NCBI RefSeq assembly: GCF_902141845.1 | Contig: NZ_CABFPH010000001.1 | Span: 62,001-126,000 of the forward strand | From: Methylobacterium symbioticum | GTDB lineage: Bacteria > Pseudomonadota > Alphaproteobacteria > Rhizobiales > Beijerinckiaceae | Length of the DNA: 64,000 bases | Direction of reading: 5' to 3' | Shown here: piece by piece, positions 27,422 to 36,397 of the stretch | How positions within the stretch are numbered: the first letter of the stretch is position 1 | Layout: each line of letters opens with the position of its first letter | The notes under the pieces: model-generated | The model's database searches: none | The model's input: only the letters and a program-made list of their open reading frames with translations | Told to the model about the DNA's origin: nothing | Position numbers and translations under genes: made by a program

Positions 27422-29467
27422 ATGAAAACAGTCGTACCCTTGCACCCGATCGACTCGGTCTTCCTGCCGAAGGGGACGCGACTCAATGGTATCTTCGAGA
27501 TCGAGGAGATGATCGGCCAGGGCGGGATGGCGCAAGTCTACCGCGCCCGCACGTTGGAGGCCGACGACGCGGTCGCCATCAAAGTCGTCAAGCCGGAGAT
27601 CGCCCGCGACCAGAGCCTGATGGGCCTCCTGAGGAAGGAAGCCCAGACGCTCAGCAAGATCTCGCACGAGGCCATCGTCAAGCATCTGCTGTTCTCGGTC
27701 GACCCGCAGCTCGGGCGCCCCTACCTCGCCATGGAATTGGTGCGCGGGCCCTCCCTCGCCGACCTGATCAAGGATGGTCCGCTCAGCGTGGAGGCCGTCT
27801 TCGTCCTGCTGAACCGGATCGGCAGCGGCCTCGACGTGGCGCACAGGCTCGGGATCACGCACCGGGACATCTCGCCGGACAACATCATCCTGCCGCGCTC
27901 CGATCCCGGTCGCGCGAAGCTCATCGATTTCGGGATCGCCCGCAATCTCAACGAGGATGAGACCATCATCGCGGATCGGTTCGCCGGGAAGCTGAAATTC
28001 GCATCGCCCGAGCATCTCGGCCTGAATGGTGGCAAGGTCACACCGAAATCGGACATCTACAGTTTCGGCCTGACCCTCGCGGCGGCCCTGATCGGGGCGC
28101 CGCTGGATCTCGGCGGCACGCAGGTCGAGATGATCCGCCGCCGCCAGAGCGTCCCGGATCTCGGCAAGATCGATCCGCGCATCCGCAAGATCCTGCTCCG
28201 CATGCTCCAGCCGGACCCGGCCGAGCGCCCGGATACCATCGCCGACCTGATCGAGACCCAGGAAAGCGGCAGTGTCGTGCAGGCGCGTCGGGCACCCGTC
28301 CTGGCGCGGCCCAAGCCGCGGCGGGCGCCCGTCATCGCCACCGCCCTCGGCCTCGTGCTGGTCGGGGGCGGCCTGGCCGGCTGGTACGGCCTGAGGCGGA
28401 GCGGCAGCCCGGAGCCGGCCCCCGCCGCGTCAGCCGAGAAGAGCCGCCCCGCCGACCCGAACCCGTTGCTGGCCGATCGACCGGCGGAGACGGTCGGGCC
28501 GGGGATCGGGCGGACGGAGGAGCCGCCAGCTCGACCTGCCCCGCAGCAGGAGGCCCGGCGCGAGACTCCGGCCGCCGAACCGTCCTCATCCCAGCAGGGG
28601 CTGCCCCAAGGGGTGGCTCCAGGGACGCCTCAGGGTTCGGAGGCGCGTGCGCCCGTCCCGCCCGCGGCCCCGACCGCCAGAGAGACCGAGCCGCCCCCAC
28701 CCCAGGCGCTCGCTGCCCCTCCGACGCCAGCCCCCGTCGCGACACCCGCCTCCGATCAGCCCCTGGCCCTCGGCCGGAGCAAGCGCGATTGCAGCACCTG
28801 CCCGCCCCTCGTCGAGGTACCAGCCGGGAGCTTCAGCATGGGCGGCACCGCCGATCCGAGCGAGAGGCCGGCGCACCATGTCCGCATCCCGGCCTTCCTG
28901 ATGAGCCGCGGTCCGGTCACGGTGGCGGAGTGGAATGCTTGCCACGCCGCCGGCCGCTGCGAGTTCAGGGCCGAGGGCGCACCGAACCAGCCCGCTGCCA
29001 ATCTCAGCTGGGACGACGCGCAGCAATATGTCCGCTGGATCTCGGGCGTGACGCAGAAGGCCTACCGGCTGCCAAGTGAGGCGGAGTGGGAATATGCGGC
29101 GCGCGGCGGTACGCGCACGCGCTTCTGGTGGGGCGACCAGTTCCGCGGCGAGATGGCGCCCTGCCGCAGCGCCGGCGGCATCCCGCCGGACGCCGCACCA
29201 GCGGCCGCCGACTTTCCCGAGAACCCCTACGGCCTGCTCGGTACGACCTGCATCGTCGCGCAGTGGGTCTCCGATTGCTGGCACCGGAACTACCGCGGCG
29301 CGCCGGGCGACGGCAGCGCCTGGGGCGCTCCCAACTGCAAGCAGCGCGTGCTCCGGGGCGGCACCTGGCGGAGCCGGGCCGAGACCGAGCGCGTGACGAG
29401 CCGCGACTTCTACGACCCGGGCGTGCGCTATCCCGGCAACGGGATCCGCATCGCCCGCGACCTCTGA
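27422..29467 (+). CDS. Ser/Thr protein kinase fused to a formylglycine-enzyme-like domain
   Basis: A 681-residue single-span membrane protein. The N-terminal Hanks-type kinase (~24-275) has the Gly loop IGQGGMAQVY, Lys54 (AIKVV), catalytic GITHRDISPDN with Asp149 and the DFG motif (169-171), so it looks active. A membrane segment at ~303-322 is followed by a ~130-residue Pro/Ala-rich linker. The C-terminal FGE-sulfatase/SUMF1-like domain (~457-681) includes VEVPAGSFSMGG, YRLPSEAEWEYAARGG and VLRGGTWRSR, and would be periplasmic. Such domains often bind ligands or modify proteins outside the cytosol. A DUF4399 gene follows 58 bp downstream. The RBS is weak. Confidence 0.88.
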   Translation: MKTVVPLHPIDSVFLPKGTRLNGIFEIEEMIGQGGMAQVYRARTLEADDAVAIKVVKPEIARDQSLMGLLRKEAQTLSKISHEAIVKHLLFSVDPQLGRPYLAMELVRGPSLADLIKDGPLSVEAVFVLLNRIGSGLDVAHRLGITHRDISPDNIILPRSDPGRAKLIDFGIARNLNEDETIIADRFAGKLKFASPEHLGLNGGKVTPKSDIYSFGLTLAAALIGAPLDLGGTQVEMIRRRQSVPDLGKIDPRIRKILLRMLQPDPAERPDTIADLIETQESGSVVQARRAPVLARPKPRRAPVIATALGLVLVGGGLAGWYGLRRSGSPEPAPAASAEKSRPADPNPLLADRPAETVGPGIGRTEEPPARPAPQQEARRETPAAEPSSSQQGLPQGVAPGTPQGSEARAPVPPAAPTARETEPPPPQALAAPPTPAPVATPASDQPLALGRSKRDCSTCPPLVEVPAGSFSMGGTADPSERPAHHVRIPAFLMSRGPVTVAEWNACHAAGRCEFRAEGAPNQPAANLSWDDAQQYVRWISGVTQKAYRLPSEAEWEYAARGGTRTRFWWGDQFRGEMAPCRSAGGIPPDAAPAAADFPENPYGLLGTTCIVAQWVSDCWHRNYRGAPGDGSAWGAPNCKQRVLRGGTWRSRAETERVTSRDFYDPGVRYPGNGIRIARDL

Positions 29468-29525
29468 GCGGGGCGCGAGGGCACAGATCGAGCCTCTGAT
29501 CCGAGGCCCGTGGAGGAGACGAGCG

Positions 29526-30029
29526 ATGAGAATCCGGGCGGCAGTTTCAGCCGGGTTGCTGGTAATCCTGGGCGGGCCGGCCTCGGCCCAGACGGCGCCC
29601 GAGAAGGCGCCGCCCCCTCCCCCGGTGGCGGCCCCGCCGGACGCGGCCCTCTACATCATCGCACCCAAGCCCGGCGCACGGGTGACGAGCCCGGTGACGG
29701 TCCAGTTCGGCCTGCGCAACATGGGCGTCACCCAGGCCGGGAGCAGCGCCAAGAATGCCGGCCACCATCACCTGCTCGTGGATGTGAAGGAGCCGGTCGC
29801 GGGCGGCGAGCCGCTCCCGGCGGACAAGAACCACCTGCATTTCGGCGGCGGCCAGACCGAGACCCGCCTGGACCTGCCCAACGGCCCGCACACCCTGCAA
29901 CTCGTCCTGGGCGACGCGCTGCACCGGCCCTTCGTGCCTTCCGTCCAGTCGCAGAAGATCCAGATCACCGTCGTCTCCGCGCAGGCGCTGCGGAAGAAGC
30001 GGCGCCCCCTGCGCCACCGGCGGGCCTGA
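29526..30029 (+). CDS. secreted DUF4399 protein
   Basis: A 167-residue periplasmic protein. The signal MRIRAAVSAGLLVILGGPASAQ is followed by a Pro-rich linker and a DUF4399 domain: YIIAPKPGARVTSPVTVQFG, then HHHLLVDVKEP with a triple His that suggests metal binding, then DKNHLHFGGGQTETRLDL and GPHTLQLVLGD. The function of the family is unknown. It is 58 bp downstream of the kinase-FGE gene on the same strand, making it a possible partner in the periplasm. The basic tail (RKKRRPLRHRR) is unusual. Confidence 0.8.
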   Translation: MRIRAAVSAGLLVILGGPASAQTAPEKAPPPPPVAAPPDAALYIIAPKPGARVTSPVTVQFGLRNMGVTQAGSSAKNAGHHHLLVDVKEPVAGGEPLPADKNHLHFGGGQTETRLDLPNGPHTLQLVLGDALHRPFVPSVQSQKIQITVVSAQALRKKRRPLRHRRA

Positions 30030-30212
30030 CGCGACGAGAACCGTTCGGCTGGACCCGATTCCGTCCTGCCGAACGGCCCCTCACAGCCTGTTTGAGCCGA
30101 TCGAGCCGGTGTTGATCCGGCTTAGCCCCGCCTCGCACCTCAGGATGAGGCGGATGGGTGGGACGAGCCGGATCTCTGCAGGAGGGTCAGTCGATCCAGC
30201 TCGAACAGGCTC

Positions 30213-31133
30213 TCAATGGTCGGAGATCAGCACGAAATCGACGTCCGCGCCGCCGCTGCCCTTCGACGAGCGACCGAAGCTCAGACTTCCGGCCGCCCGG
30301 AGGATCACCTCCTCGCGGCAGATGCGGAATTCGGCGATGCCGGCAGGCCTGACGAAGGTGCCGTTGGTGCTGTGATCGATCAGGATCCACTTGTCCCAGC
30401 GTCGCTCGATCGTCGCGTGGCGGCGGGAGGCGAACTCGCCCGGGATCACGACCGAGTTCTCGGCGTGGCGGCCCAGCGTGACGCTCTCGCATTCGGGCCC
30501 GAACACCCAGCGCCGGCCGTCGCTGATGATCTTCAGGACACCGGCCGACTCGAACGAGCGCGCCGTGCCGGGCAGATGAAAGATCACCGTCTCGCTGTCC
30601 GTATGGGAATGCCAGACGACTTCGACCACGTTGACGTCGTCCCCGAGCCCGCGCGCATGGGCAGGGATGGGGCGCGTCGTCGCACGCCGCAGCGTGTCGA
30701 GGTGCTCGATCGCCGAATCGGTGGTGATGATCTGATCGGCCTTGGCCAGCGAGGCGAGGCGGGCTGCGATATTCACCGTGGTTCCGAAGGCGTCCCCATC
30801 GCAGATGACGACGGATCCACAATGGAATCCGATGCGGAAATGGACCTCGTCCTTCCTGTCGCTCGACATCCGGCCGACTTCGACGCTGCGGTCTCGCTGA
30901 ATGGCCACGGCCGCATCGTATGTCGCGAGGGCATCGGGGAAGATTGCCATGATCTCATCGCCGATCGTCTTGATGATACGACCATTGACGGCGGAAATCT
31001 TCGCGCTGATCCCGGCCAAGCAGGTCGCTATGACCGCGTGCGCATCGTCGTCGCCGAGATCGCGATAGAGTCGCGTGCTCCCGACCACGTCGCAGAACAG
31101 GATGCCGGGCGACGCCTGGGTGTCGATACCCAT
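30213..31133 (-). CDS. class III adenylate/guanylate cyclase with FHA domain
   Basis: A 306-residue cytosolic protein. The N-terminal class III cyclase domain (~8-180) has metal-binding Asp residues in ILFCDVVGSTRLYRDL and IKTIGDEIMAIFP, and the transition-state Asn/Arg pair in TTVNIAARLASLAKADQ, so it appears catalytically competent. The C-terminal FHA domain (~215-300) has VTLGRHAENSVVIPGEFASRRHATIERR, with the phosphothreonine-binding Arg and Ser-x-x-His pattern, and DHSTNGTFV. FHA domains bind Thr-phosphorylated partners, and a Ser/Thr kinase gene lies about 750 bp away, convergent, so a kinase-to-cyclase link is plausible. Confidence 0.87.
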   Translation of the reverse strand: MGIDTQASPGILFCDVVGSTRLYRDLGDDDAHAVIATCLAGISAKISAVNGRIIKTIGDEIMAIFPDALATYDAAVAIQRDRSVEVGRMSSDRKDEVHFRIGFHCGSVVICDGDAFGTTVNIAARLASLAKADQIITTDSAIEHLDTLRRATTRPIPAHARGLGDDVNVVEVVWHSHTDSETVIFHLPGTARSFESAGVLKIISDGRRWVFGPECESVTLGRHAENSVVIPGEFASRRHATIERRWDKWILIDHSTNGTFVRPAGIAEFRICREEVILRAAGSLSFGRSSKGSGGADVDFVLISDH

Positions 31134-31332
31134 CTCTCACCCTCGCCATACGTGCAGTGCGGCATAGCTGACGCTGTTTTGCATGGCATTGCAACTGGGA
31201 CGATCCCTACGGAAGGCGCGATGCAATCCCCAGCTGGCCTGCGATCCGAGCTTTACGGATCCGACGGTTGTCCGGAAATCACTTTTCCTGTGTCGTGGGT
31301 TGCGGCAGCGGGCCGCGATCGGCGCTAGACTG

Positions 31333-31344
31333 ATGTCCGGACAT
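31333..31344. promoter_or_regulatory. perfect 12-bp palindrome identical to the GntR operator core
   Basis: ATGTCCGGACAT is a perfect palindrome 20 bp upstream of the ATG at 31365. The same 12 bases occur at 50551-50562 in front of the GntR/UTRA gene. A 12-mer is expected by chance far less than once in this window. Binding by that regulator is a hypothesis. Confidence 0.45.
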
Positions 31345-31364
31345 CTCGCCTGAGGGCTGTGGGT

Positions 31365-31610
31365 ATGGTTGCCTCCTCACCGCCGCCTTCCTGCCGCTTC
31401 ATCCGCGAGCTGCTCGAGATCCTCGCCGACGACATCGGCGGTCCCGGCCAGAGACGCGACGAGCGACTGTTCCGCGACCTCGCCGACCTGGAGATGGACG
31501 CCGAGCGCTTCGGCGCGGACGAGGCCAGTTGTCGCGTCATCGGGCGGATCCGACAACTCGCAGGCCTGAGCGCCATCGGCGGCCGCATCCTGCCGCCGGA
31601 GGTGTCCTGA
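31365..31610 (+). CDS. hypothetical small protein
   Basis: An 81-residue predicted soluble protein (MVASSPPPSCRFIRELLEIL...), mostly helical and acidic in the middle (RRDERLFRDLADLEMDAERF), with no membrane segment or recognised domain. ATG 31365 is chosen; a GTG two codons upstream is also possible. It lies between the divergent cyclase gene and the convergent PAP2 gene, just downstream of a perfect 12-bp palindrome. The coding call rests on length and composition only. Confidence 0.45.
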   Translation: MVASSPPPSCRFIRELLEILADDIGGPGQRRDERLFRDLADLEMDAERFGADEASCRVIGRIRQLAGLSAIGGRILPPEVS

Positions 31611-31682
31611 TCCGTCGCGAGCCTCGTCCCAACGGCGCCCCGGCCCCGTCGAGGTCGACACCCGTGGATGTCGGGGCGCGGC

Positions 31683-33149
31683 TCAGCGTGTCGGCTGGAG
31701 CAACGTCTGCTTTCGGCCCGCCGCGGCGGCGGCCTTACCGGCCGCCGCGTAGAGATTCAGGCGGGCATAGACGCCGAAGGCCGAGCCGTCGTTGAGGAAG
31801 CCCCCTCCGGGTCCCTGCGTCTCCGTCAGGATCGCGTTGGCCTCTTCCAGGCTCAGCGCGGGAAACGCGGCCGTCAGAAGGTAGCCCGCCTCCGGGGCGA
31901 GCCGCCCAACATCCTCGACCGTTCTTGCGGTCTGCGGATGCACGACCGGCAGGCCATAGGTCTGCGTGGCGTTGTAGAGAGCTTCGTTGGCGGCGGGATC
32001 GCGGAAGCGCCCGCCATCCGCGGCGGCGCAGGCCGCAACCGCGTCGCCGCAGCCATCCCGCAGGAAGGCGGCGAGGTCGGCGCGCGCGGCCTTCAGCGCC
32101 GCTTGGTAGTCGGCGACGGCGACGGCCTCGTTCGTGCCGTGGCTCATCTCGTTGATCACCGCCGGATTCTTGCGGACTTGGCCCACATAGGCCGGGTCGT
32201 TGGCGAGCAGGTGGGCGACCGCGTGGAGGGCGACCGCTCGGCCGCCGAGGACATCCATCGCGTAGTGCGCTCCGACGACGATGCGGTTGTTGCCGTACTC
32301 GGCGGCCCGCGCGATCATCTGCTGGTAGCGCTCCGGCACCAGGATCGCGAGGATCACGGCCTCGGTATAGCCGTAGGTGGTGTGGCCGCTCGGATAGGAG
32401 GGGCTGTCGGTCAGGTTCTGGTTCGGTCCGTGCAGCCAGTCCAGACTGTGGGAGCCGCGGCCGAAATAGTCGTCGCCGCGATAGGCGAACAGCGTCGGCA
32501 GGGTCTGGAACGGGCGCGCATTGCCGAAGGCATCGGAGCCCTGGCTGCCGGCCGGCCGACCGTACGCCCTGCCGAACACGTCGGTCACGCCGCCGCGCTC
32601 GGTCAGGATCGCCATCGCGGCGTCGGAGACCGGCGCCTTGCCGTTCGTGGTGGCGTTGGCGAAGAAGTACTTGCCGGCATTCGAATCGGACTTGGCGACG
32701 TTGTTGGTGTAGCCGAGCAGGTCTTCGACCGATTGCGCCACGTTCGTGAAGGTTTTCGGATCCGTGTACCGGGCCCTGGCCTGATAGATGGCGCCGAGCT
32801 TGCTGCCGAGCCCGTCGGCGAGTTCCGCCGCGTTCCCGTCGGTGATGAAAGCGTCGCGCAGGGCGAGTTGGCGCTGTGCCTCCAGAGGCAGCAGGAGCGG
32901 CTGAGCCGCCGCGCCGGACTGGATGTCCCCGGTGATCTTGAGGTTGGCGTCGAGGGCGGCGCGCCCGGCCTCGCCGGCCGCCAGAACGCTCACGGGCGCG
33001 AGGCCGCGCAAGGCCGTCAGGTTCGGGGCCGACTGGGCCAGGGCCGGAAGCGGCGCGAGCAGGCAGAGGGCGAGCGCCGCGTAGCCAGCGCGCACGCCGC
33101 CGATGCGGACCGCGGCGGCGTCCCGCGCGGCTCCCGGTGTCTTCGACAT
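31683..33149 (-). CDS. secreted PAP2-family phosphatase (acid phosphatase / haloperoxidase-like)
   Basis: A 488-residue exported protein with a signal peptide (GYAALALCLLAPLPALAQ). The PAP2 active site is complete: SYPSGHTTYGYTEA (motif 2, catalytic His) and RIVVGAHYAMDVLGGRAVA (motif 3, Arg and nucleophile His); motif 1 is presumably in the preceding YRGDDYFGRGS region. Family members dephosphorylate a range of substrates in the periplasm or carry vanadate as haloperoxidases. This one is longer than class A acid phosphatases, with ~180 residues before the motifs and ~170 after. ATG 33149 follows GGGAGGG. Confidence 0.8.
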   Translation of the reverse strand: MSKTPGAARDAAAVRIGGVRAGYAALALCLLAPLPALAQSAPNLTALRGLAPVSVLAAGEAGRAALDANLKITGDIQSGAAAQPLLLPLEAQRQLALRDAFITDGNAAELADGLGSKLGAIYQARARYTDPKTFTNVAQSVEDLLGYTNNVAKSDSNAGKYFFANATTNGKAPVSDAAMAILTERGGVTDVFGRAYGRPAGSQGSDAFGNARPFQTLPTLFAYRGDDYFGRGSHSLDWLHGPNQNLTDSPSYPSGHTTYGYTEAVILAILVPERYQQMIARAAEYGNNRIVVGAHYAMDVLGGRAVALHAVAHLLANDPAYVGQVRKNPAVINEMSHGTNEAVAVADYQAALKAARADLAAFLRDGCGDAVAACAAADGGRFRDPAANEALYNATQTYGLPVVHPQTARTVEDVGRLAPEAGYLLTAAFPALSLEEANAILTETQGPGGGFLNDGSAFGVYARLNLYAAAGKAAAAAGRKQTLLQPTR

Positions 33150-33238
33150 CACGTCCCTCCCTGGATGCGGCAGCGAATTCCGCTCAACAGACCGTGGTCC
33201 GGGCGCCGCGTCCAGCCCGAATCCGGAGCCGGACCGCG

Positions 33239-33562
33239 CTAAGCGCTGAGCTTGTGCGGCGTCGCGCCCGGACCGGTCCGCATCCCGTCGAGTCGGTCGC
33301 GCAGCTGCTCGAACTTCGCGCGGGCGTCGAGCCGAAGGGCGAAGACAGGCGCGGCCTCCCGCTCCGCCGCCAGCCGCAGGGAGCTCTCGACCGCCTCGGC
33401 CAGGATGCGGCGCGACTTCGCGCCCATGGCCACGGAATTGCCGATGACGAGGGCGGCGCGCCGCGAGGACGGGCCGAGGGCGGCCGCGGATCCGGCTTCC
33501 GCTGCGGCCAGGGCCTGCCCCCAGCCCCGGATCGCTCGGGTCAGAAGTGCGTGCTGGTCCAT
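33239..33562 (-). CDS. hypothetical protein, 107 aa
   Basis: A soluble, mainly helical protein (MDQHALLTRAIRGWGQALAAAEAG...). It has an Ala-rich N-terminal half and a basic/acidic coiled stretch AVESSLRLAAEREAAPVFALRLDARAK (two helices) near the end. No motif is recognised. ATG 33562 is chosen because upstream codons are His/Arg-rich and lie over the next gene. It is 17 bp downstream of a 43-aa membrane peptide gene and probably shares its transcript. Confidence 0.5.
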   Translation of the reverse strand: MDQHALLTRAIRGWGQALAAAEAGSAAALGPSSRRAALVIGNSVAMGAKSRRILAEAVESSLRLAAEREAAPVFALRLDARAKFEQLRDRLDGMRTGPGATPHKLSA

Positions 33563-33579
33563 GGTCGGCGACGCACCCG

Positions 33580-33711
33580 TCAGACGAAGTGGGCGGGCAG
33601 CACGGCCGCCTCGGCAGAGCGGAGAAGCGCGGCCACGAGGCCCGCCATCATGGCCCAGGCCAGGATGCGGTCGGTCGCCGTCATGCCCCGGAGCGTCGTC
33701 TGCGTCGCCAT
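33580..33711 (-). CDS. 43-aa single-span membrane peptide
   Basis: This very short protein has one hydrophobic helix (ILAWAMMAGLVAALLRSAEAAVL) after a polar MATQTTLRGMTATDR start. Such peptides often modulate membrane proteins, but no specific role can be assigned. Its frame lies directly upstream of the 107-aa protein. Coding status rests on the helix and the spacing. Confidence 0.45.
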   Translation of the reverse strand: MATQTTLRGMTATDRILAWAMMAGLVAALLRSAEAAVLPAHFV

Positions 33712-33973
33712 CGTCCATCCCCGCGTCGTGGCAGCCGTGTTTCGGTCCTGCCGTGAGGACGGCTTATGGGCGGGCGTCATGTCAGGGTGATTGCGCCGAT
33801 TGTTGCGTCTGCCTCCGCCGACCTGCCGGGCCACGACGCGTCTCCGCCGCGTTGGCCCGACGTCCAGGCAAGAATAGAGCGCGATCCAACGTCGGTGTGG
33901 ACGGGCACTGCGACGTTACGATAGGCAGTGTTCCTGCAGGGTTGATAGGAAACGCACGAATTTGCCGGACTAC

Positions 33974-36397
33974 ATGCGCTCGGCTGGCATCGCGCAACGT
34001 GTCTTCGTCGTCGGCGCTATTCCTGTCGCGATCGCGATCCTGATCGCTTTCGCCGCTTGGGCCCTTCTGGTCGAAGCCGAGCGGGCGCGGGACGGGACTG
34101 TACTCTCCAGCGAGACGTTTCATACGTTCACGTCGCTCAACAAGGCGCGCGACGATTATATCGGCCGGATCGTCATCGATCGCGAGGCGGCGCGCACGCG
34201 CTTCGATCGTCTCGCATCGGCTGCCTCGCGTCAGCTCGATCAGCTCGCGCAGATGGCGCGCACGACAGATCAGGCCCGTCGCATCGGAACCGTCCGGCAG
34301 GACCTTGAGGCCCTGACCGATCAGATGCGAGCGCTGGTGCTTCTCGACGGCACGCTCGGCGCGTCCGCCGGCCGGATGGCGAGCCGAGCCGAGACGCTCG
34401 TCGCGCTGACCGATGCCGAGCGGCAGCGGCAGCAGGGCGAGAACGGCAGCCTGGTCACGGTGCTGACGAGCAAGGACGCGGCGCTTGAGAAGAACCAGGT
34501 TCTGGTCAGCGCGTTGCGCGACCTTCGGGAGGCGATCTCTGCCGTCGAGCTGAACAAGACGCGGATCGGGCGACCGGTCTTCCAGATCGAGTTCGACGAG
34601 CTCGACGCCGATATCCGCCAGCTCAATGAGGCCGGGACGCGCCTGCAGGAGGTTCTGCAGAAGCAGGCGCGCAACCCGGAGGCCACCGAGCTGGCGGCCC
34701 TCCTGCATGCCTACCGCACCAAGAGCGAGACCGCGGCCGGCCTGAGCCGCGTCATCGCGGAGGGCTTCGAGCTGACCCGGGCCACGCAATCGGGCAACGA
34801 CCTGATCCTGTGGTGCGACCGGCTGATCCGGGACAACCGGGCCCAGCAGCATCTCCTGCAGACCGAGGTCGGAAGCCTGATCCGCAACTCGGTCTCGTCG
34901 AACGAGGCGGAGCTCACGGCGCAGAATCTGGCCCTCGCGGCCCTGCGTCTCGCCCAGCAATCGACCTCGGCGCTCGCCCGGCGCAGCATCTCGGAGGCAT
35001 CGGCCGCCATCCAGGAGGGGGCCGATCTCGCCCGCCGGGCCCAGACCCTCGCGATGCCGGCGAGCATCCGCGGCGGCATGAGTTCGGCGATCGAAGGCTG
35101 GCGCGAGCAGCTCGCGGTAACGGTCGCCAAGCTCGGCGAGCAGAACGCGCTGATCGCCGACATGGACCGCCGCGCCATGCTCATCAGCGACAATGCGCGG
35201 GCGCTCAGCCGCGCCTTCATCGACGATGCCGACCGGTTCGGCACATCGATCCGCCGGCTGCTCCTGGCGGGGACCGCCGGGGCCCTGCTCATCGGCACCG
35301 GCGCGGTGATCGCCGTCGCCCGCTCCATCACCCAGCCGCTGCGCAGCCTTCAGGCCACGCTGGTCCGGGCGACCACGGACCCGGCAATCGGGCATGTCGC
35401 CCTCGCCACCCGGCGGGACGAGCTCGGCGACATCGCGCGCGCCTCGAACGCGTTCCTCGCCGAGCTGAGACGCCGGGAGGAAGGCTGGCGCGACGCGGCC
35501 GAGCGGGCCGACGAGGCCTTGACCAAGCTGCGCCAGACACAGGACGACCTCATCCGCGCCGAGAAGCTGGCCTCGCTCGGGCAGCTCGTCGCCGGGGTGT
35601 CCCATGAGATCAGCACGCCGCTGGGCATCGCGCTCACCACCTCGACGCAGGTCGAGGCCGATTCGGCGAGCTTCGCGCAGCTTGTCGACGAGAACCGGCT
35701 CTCGCGCTCGCGCCTCGTCCACTATGCGGACCGGATGCGGGAGGGGGCCCGTCTGCTGACCGCGAATCTGATGCGGGCCTCCGATCTGCTCTACAGCTTC
35801 AAGCAGGTTGCCGCCGACCAGGTGCTGGAAGAGCGGCGGGAGATCGATCTCGGCGCCTGGATCGAGGAACTCCTGAAGAGCCTGCGCGCCCTCGCCCGGC
35901 CGGGCCGGCACGAGATCCTCGCGGTCTGTCCCGCCGGCACGATGCTCGACACCTATCCCGGCATCCTCGCCCAGGTTCTGACCAACGCGATCAAGAACGC
36001 GATCGACCATGGCCTGCGCGACCGTCAGGGCGGCCGCGTCACGGTGACGGTGACGCCGGGGCGGGAGCGGCTGACCATCGACGTCAGCGACGACGGAGCC
36101 GGGATCGAGCCCGACCATCTCGACCGTGTCTTCGATCCCTTCTTCACCACGGCCCGTGCGCGCGGCGGGACCGGCCTCGGGCTTCACATCGTCCACAATC
36201 TCGTCGTGAGCCGGCTGGAGGGCAGCGTCGCCATGCAGAGCCATGTCGGGGACGGGAGCCGCCTGCGCCTGCAACTCCCGAGAGCGCTCTCCGCCGAAGC
36301 GGAGGCCGGTTCGGCGCAAGAGAGCGCGTCACAACAACGGTTGAGAGCCGTTCCCGGTCGCAACGCGATCGGGAACGGCTCGAGGCATCTCGGCTGA
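33974..36397 (+). CDS. membrane sensor histidine kinase coupled to a binding protein
   Basis: An 807-residue kinase. A first membrane helix (FVVGAIPVAIAILIAFAAWALL) is followed by ~390 residues of helical periplasmic domain, a second helix (LAGTAGALLIGTGAVIAVA), HAMP (RSITQPLRSLQATL...), a coiled coil and the HisKA domain with LASLGQLVAGVSHEISTPLG. An HATPase domain follows (NAIKNAIDHGLRD, DDGAGIEPDHLDRVFDPFF, GGTGLGLHIV). The start may be ATG 33974 or TTG 33962. Its stop overlaps the ATG of a UgpB-like binding protein (TGATG), so both are made together. No response regulator is directly attached; the nearest is at 40631. Confidence 0.88.
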   Translation: MRSAGIAQRVFVVGAIPVAIAILIAFAAWALLVEAERARDGTVLSSETFHTFTSLNKARDDYIGRIVIDREAARTRFDRLASAASRQLDQLAQMARTTDQARRIGTVRQDLEALTDQMRALVLLDGTLGASAGRMASRAETLVALTDAERQRQQGENGSLVTVLTSKDAALEKNQVLVSALRDLREAISAVELNKTRIGRPVFQIEFDELDADIRQLNEAGTRLQEVLQKQARNPEATELAALLHAYRTKSETAAGLSRVIAEGFELTRATQSGNDLILWCDRLIRDNRAQQHLLQTEVGSLIRNSVSSNEAELTAQNLALAALRLAQQSTSALARRSISEASAAIQEGADLARRAQTLAMPASIRGGMSSAIEGWREQLAVTVAKLGEQNALIADMDRRAMLISDNARALSRAFIDDADRFGTSIRRLLLAGTAGALLIGTGAVIAVARSITQPLRSLQATLVRATTDPAIGHVALATRRDELGDIARASNAFLAELRRREEGWRDAAERADEALTKLRQTQDDLIRAEKLASLGQLVAGVSHEISTPLGIALTTSTQVEADSASFAQLVDENRLSRSRLVHYADRMREGARLLTANLMRASDLLYSFKQVAADQVLEERREIDLGAWIEELLKSLRALARPGRHEILAVCPAGTMLDTYPGILAQVLTNAIKNAIDHGLRDRQGGRVTVTVTPGRERLTIDVSDDGAGIEPDHLDRVFDPFFTTARARGGTGLGLHIVHNLVVSRLEGSVAMQSHVGDGSRLRLQLPRALSAEAEAGSAQESASQQRLRAVPGRNAIGNGSRHLG

